This document shows positions 59,542 to 64,000 of a DNA stretch of 64,000 nucleotides, in pieces (position 1 is the first letter of the stretch; the number at the start of each line of letters is the position of its first letter). Location of the stretch: the NCBI RefSeq assembly GCF_020510425.1, contig NZ_JAHBAH010000001.1, positions 2,027,001 to 2,091,000 of the forward strand. Direction: 5' to 3'. The notes under the pieces were generated by a model. It did no database searches. It was not told the origin of the DNA and worked only from the letters and a program-made list of their open reading frames with translations. Source of the DNA: Quatrionicoccus australiensis (GTDB lineage Bacteria > Pseudomonadota > Gammaproteobacteria > Burkholderiales > Rhodocyclaceae). The translations under genes and the position numbers were made by a program.

Positions 59542-59622
59542 TTATTGATTAACACAATAAATCAATTAGTTAATTCCGGATTTGCGATGCTCGTCGCAAG
59601 CGGAAAAGGGGTATCGCAATCC

Positions 59623-61002
59623 ATGGCCGGTTTCTGGGAATCCTGTTTGCTCCGTTTTGAGCAGGAATTGCCCGCGCAGCAATTCAATACCTGGATCAAG
59701 CCTTTGCGGCTTGAAGGTGAAAATGCGCCAGAAGAAGGCTTGCGCCTGATTGCACCGAACGGCTTCATCATGAAGTGGGTCAAGGATCGTTACCTGAGCC
59801 GTATCGAAGAGTACAGCCATAGCTTCTTCTCGGTTCCCACCGGCATTACCTTGGTCATCAGCAACAAGGGAAGTAGTGCCCGTCCGGAAAACCGGATCAA
59901 TCCGAACAGTGCTGCACAAAGCGAAATTTCTTCTGTCGTTTCCGGCAGCACCGAGAAACCGCGCAGCAAGAGCGGCAACTACGAGAAGTCGCGCCTCTTT
60001 TCGTCATTCACCTTCGACAATCTGGTAGTCGGCAAGGCCAATGACCTGGCGCGTGCCGCCGCCGTGCAGGTGGCCAACAATCCTGGTGGTGCCTACAACC
60101 CACTGTTCATCTATGGCGGCGCCGGTCTCGGCAAGACCCACCTGATTCACGCGATCGGCAACACCATCCTTGCCGAAAACCCGGAAAAGATCGTGCGCTA
60201 CGTGCATGCCGAGGATTACTACTCGGACGTCGTGCGCGCCTATCAGCAAAAGTCCTTCGACACCTTCAAGCGCATGTACCGGACGCTGGATGTGCTGTTG
60301 CTCGACGATGTGCAGTTCTTCAACGGCAAGAACCGCTCGCAGGAAGAATTCTTCTTCCTGTTCAATGCGCTGATCGAAGCTCGCAAGCAGATCATCATCA
60401 CCTGCGATACCTATCCCAAGGATATCAACGGCCTCGACGACCGCCTGGTGACTCGTTTCGACTGGGGTCTGACCGTGCAGATCGAGCCGCCGGAACTGGA
60501 AATGCGCGTCGCCATCCTGAAGAAGAAGGCGGAAGCGGAAGGCCTGCAGCTCGACGACGAAGTGGCTTTCTTCATTGCCAAACATCTGCGCTCCAACGTG
60601 CGCGAACTCGAAGGTGCCCTCAAGAAGGTGCTCGCCTATTCTTCCTTCCACGGTCGCATCATTGCCCTCGACCTGGCCAAGGAAGCGTTGAAGGATCTGA
60701 TCGGTTCGGTACGCAATGTCGGTATGGACAACATCCAGAAGACGGTGGCCGACTATTACAAGATCAAGGTCGCCGATCTTTTCTCGAAAAAGCGGACGCG
60801 TGCCATTGCCCGGCCGCGTCAGGCGGCAATGTGGTTATGTCGTGAAGTGACTTCGCACAGTTTTCCGGAAATTGGTGACGCTTTTGGCGGACGTGATCAC
60901 ACAACCGTCATCCATGCGGTAAAAACGATTGATTCCCTGCGCCTCAAGGAAAGCGAACTGAATCACGACCTGCATGTGTTGTTGCAGGTGTTGAAAGGAT
61001 AA
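59623..61002 (+). CDS. dnaA: chromosomal replication initiator protein DnaA
   Basis: A 459-residue DnaA. Domain I 'FWESCLLRFEQELPAQQFNTWIKPL' is at the N-terminus, a short polar domain II about residues 85-130, and the AAA+ domain has Walker A 'GGAGLGKTHL', Walker B 'VLLLDDVQFF' and 'RLVTRFDWGL'. The DNA-binding domain IV ends with 'GGRDHTTVIHAV'. The frame is open 159 bases further upstream, but the ATG at 59623 matches the family start, with an AAGGGG stretch upstream. Flanked by DnaA boxes on both sides. Confidence 0.97.
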   Translation: MAGFWESCLLRFEQELPAQQFNTWIKPLRLEGENAPEEGLRLIAPNGFIMKWVKDRYLSRIEEYSHSFFSVPTGITLVISNKGSSARPENRINPNSAAQSEISSVVSGSTEKPRSKSGNYEKSRLFSSFTFDNLVVGKANDLARAAAVQVANNPGGAYNPLFIYGGAGLGKTHLIHAIGNTILAENPEKIVRYVHAEDYYSDVVRAYQQKSFDTFKRMYRTLDVLLLDDVQFFNGKNRSQEEFFFLFNALIEARKQIIITCDTYPKDINGLDDRLVTRFDWGLTVQIEPPELEMRVAILKKKAEAEGLQLDDEVAFFIAKHLRSNVRELEGALKKVLAYSSFHGRIIALDLAKEALKDLIGSVRNVGMDNIQKTVADYYKIKVADLFSKKRTRAIARPRQAAMWLCREVTSHSFPEIGDAFGGRDHTTVIHAVKTIDSLRLKESELNHDLHVLLQVLKG

Positions 61003-61039
61003 GGCTGTTAGTAAGTCTGTGGGAAAGCTGTCCATGCTT

Positions 61040-61173
61040 TGTGGATCATCTGTTGATTCCCGGTTTATGGGAAAATTGTCCAGAATTCATCCACAGGCAA
61101 TTCAGAGCTTTCTGCAGAGCGTAAAAACTGCGTTAGTTTGTTGATGTTAAAGATTAATTTTTAGTTATCCACA
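61040..61173. promoter_or_regulatory. DnaA boxes between dnaA and dnaN
   Basis: TGTGGATCA at 61040-61048 and TCATCCACA at 61087-61095 (one mismatch each), and TTATCCACA at 61165-61173 (perfect), in an AT-rich 209-base interval. This is an alternative origin site. A possible dnaN promoter (TTATCC, 16 bases, TATAGT) overlaps the last box. Confidence 0.6.
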
Positions 61174-61211
61174 GAGTAGTTCCCGATATAGTCTACTTAG
61201 GAATTTAATTT

Positions 61212-62318
61212 ATGGTTCTTATTAAAACCCATAGAGACACGCTTTTGGCCCCTTTACAGTCCGTATCGGGGATCGTTGAAAGGCGTCATACGCTTCCCAT
61301 TCTTTCCAACGTGCTGTTGGAAAAGAAGGGCGACCGTCTCACCCTGCTTGCTACCGATATTGAAATCCAGATCACCACGGCAACCGATTGTGCCGGCAGC
61401 GAAGGTGATGGCGCCGTAACGGTTGGCGCACGCAAGTTGCAGGAAATCCTGCGTTCCTTGCCCGATACCTCGGAAGTCAGTCTTGTCCTCGAAGACAAGC
61501 GTCTGCAGGTACGTGCCGGCAAGAGCCGTTTCAGCCTGCAGACCCTGCCGGCTGACGACTTCCCGCGCATGACGATGACCGAAGGCGAAACCAAGCAGTT
61601 TTCGATCACGCAAAAAGCTTTCCGCCAATTGCTCGGCAAGACCCAGTACAGCATGGCCGCCCAGGACGTTCGTTATTACCTGAACGGCTTGCTGTTGCTG
61701 GTCGAAGGCAAGGAATTGCGTGCCGTGGCCACCGACGGTCATCGTCTGGCTTACGCCAGCGTCGAGATCGAAGCCGATCTGCCGCGTCAGGAAATGATCC
61801 TGCCGCGCAAGACGGTGCTCGAACTGAATCGCCTGCTGGTCGACAACGACGAGCCGCTCAATATTTCACTGACCTCGAATCAGGTCCGTTTCTCGTTTGG
61901 CTCGGTGGTTCTGGTTTCCAAGCTGATCGACGGCAAGTTCCCGGATTACGAGCGTGTTGTGCCGGCAACCCTGAAGAATCACATGACGGTCGGTCGTCAG
62001 ATCCTGATGCAGGCGATGAGCCGTGCCGCCATTCTGACCAACGAAAAATTCCGCGGCGTGCGCGTGGTTCTGGGCGACAATAGCCTGAAATTGATCGCCG
62101 CCAATGCCGAGCAGGAAGAGGCTCAGGAAGAAATCGAAGTGCAATACACCGGCGACGTCATCGATGTCGGCTTCAATGTCGGCTATCTGCTGGATGTGCT
62201 CAACAACGTGCACACCGAAGAAATCCAGTGGAGTTTCAACGATGCCAACTCCAGCGCGCTGATTACCGTACCGGGCAATGAGCGATTCAAGTACGTTGTC
62301 ATGCCGATGCGTATTTGA
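61212..62318 (+). CDS. dnaN: DNA polymerase III subunit beta (sliding clamp)
   Basis: A 368-residue clamp of three similar domains. 'LLAPLQSVSGIVERRHTLPILSNVLLE' opens domain I, 'VATDGHRLAYA' marks domain II, and the C-terminus 'ERFKYVVMPMRI' carries the conserved 'MPMR(I/L)' end. It tethers polymerase III to DNA. It follows dnaA in the classical order. Confidence 0.98.
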   Translation: MVLIKTHRDTLLAPLQSVSGIVERRHTLPILSNVLLEKKGDRLTLLATDIEIQITTATDCAGSEGDGAVTVGARKLQEILRSLPDTSEVSLVLEDKRLQVRAGKSRFSLQTLPADDFPRMTMTEGETKQFSITQKAFRQLLGKTQYSMAAQDVRYYLNGLLLLVEGKELRAVATDGHRLAYASVEIEADLPRQEMILPRKTVLELNRLLVDNDEPLNISLTSNQVRFSFGSVVLVSKLIDGKFPDYERVVPATLKNHMTVGRQILMQAMSRAAILTNEKFRGVRVVLGDNSLKLIAANAEQEEAQEEIEVQYTGDVIDVGFNVGYLLDVLNNVHTEEIQWSFNDANSSALITVPGNERFKYVVMPMRI

Positions 62319-62331
62319 GCCCTGTATCTAA

Positions 62332-64000
<1,669 letters not shown>

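Overview
The window is a high-GC, gene-dense, single-chromosome segment that ends at the replication-initiation locus of a Gram-negative bacterium. Betaproteobacterial gene neighbourhoods (rpoN-hpf-ptsN-hprK beside lptB; rpmH-rnpA-yidD-yidC-mnmE facing dnaA-dnaN-gyrB), outer-membrane functions and an Azoarcus-like aryl polyene cluster suggest a member of the Rhodocyclales (Dechloromonas/Azonexus/Azoarcus relatives). This taxonomy is an inference from gene content, not from a search.

Layout. 1-6.6 kb: housekeeping genes (NDUFA9-like dehydrogenase, cca, a DUF2905 membrane protein, an alpha/beta hydrolase, a YjfB-like motility protein, a MidA-type methyltransferase, ttcA) and a class III cyclase-FHA protein. 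6.6-12.5 kb: a leftward block psiF, hprK, ptsN, hpf, rpoN, lptB, recX, recA, with lptB directly behind recA-recX. Divergent from recA, a LexA-like box overlaps a promoter for a small exported-looking peptide and an RluA-family pseudouridine synthase. 13.6-21.3 kb: a sodium/solute symporter, VanZ-like protein, P-type ATPase, [2Fe-2S] protein, alpha/beta hydrolase, NodI-like ABC ATPase and Nudix hydrolase. 21.4-26.5 kb: an accessory-looking patch (anchored lectin-like protein, WG-repeat protein, B12/radical SAM protein, small coiled-coil protein) lies between the ABC ATPase and its probable NodJ-like permease. 27.5-29.6 kb: cutA and dsbD.

29.7-54.5 kb holds the most distinctive system: an aryl polyene (APE)/xanthomonadin-like pigment locus with two arms. 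The rightward arm has two acyl carrier proteins, three ketosynthase-family proteins (one a chain-length-factor type), an adenylating ligase, two hot-dog dehydratases, a ketoreductase, an LpxL-like acyltransferase, a LolA-like carrier and an MMPL exporter. It also contains a polysaccharide deacetylase, an alpha/beta hydrolase and two methyltransferase-like proteins. A LysR regulator, an MFS transporter and a thioesterase separate it from the leftward arm. That arm encodes a B12-binding radical SAM protein, a lipoprotein, a flavin-dependent halogenase-like protein with the WxWxIP motif, a chorismatase (XanB2 type, hydroxybenzoate supply), a MipA/OmpV protein, an acyltransferase, a glycosyltransferase and a cation/proton antiporter. 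Together the two arms can account for starter supply, loading, polyene extension, possible halogenation and methylation, lipid or sugar attachment, and export to the envelope.

54.7-64 kb: a DUF2726 protein, then a 315-base intergenic region with DnaA boxes and an AT-rich stretch (candidate oriC) next to mnmE, then yidC, yidD, rnpA, rpmH, and in the other direction dnaA, dnaN and gyrB (cut by the window end). DnaA boxes also flank dnaA on both sides, and a 15/16 match to parS lies between dnaN and gyrB. No rRNA, tRNA, CRISPR array or insertion sequence was seen.
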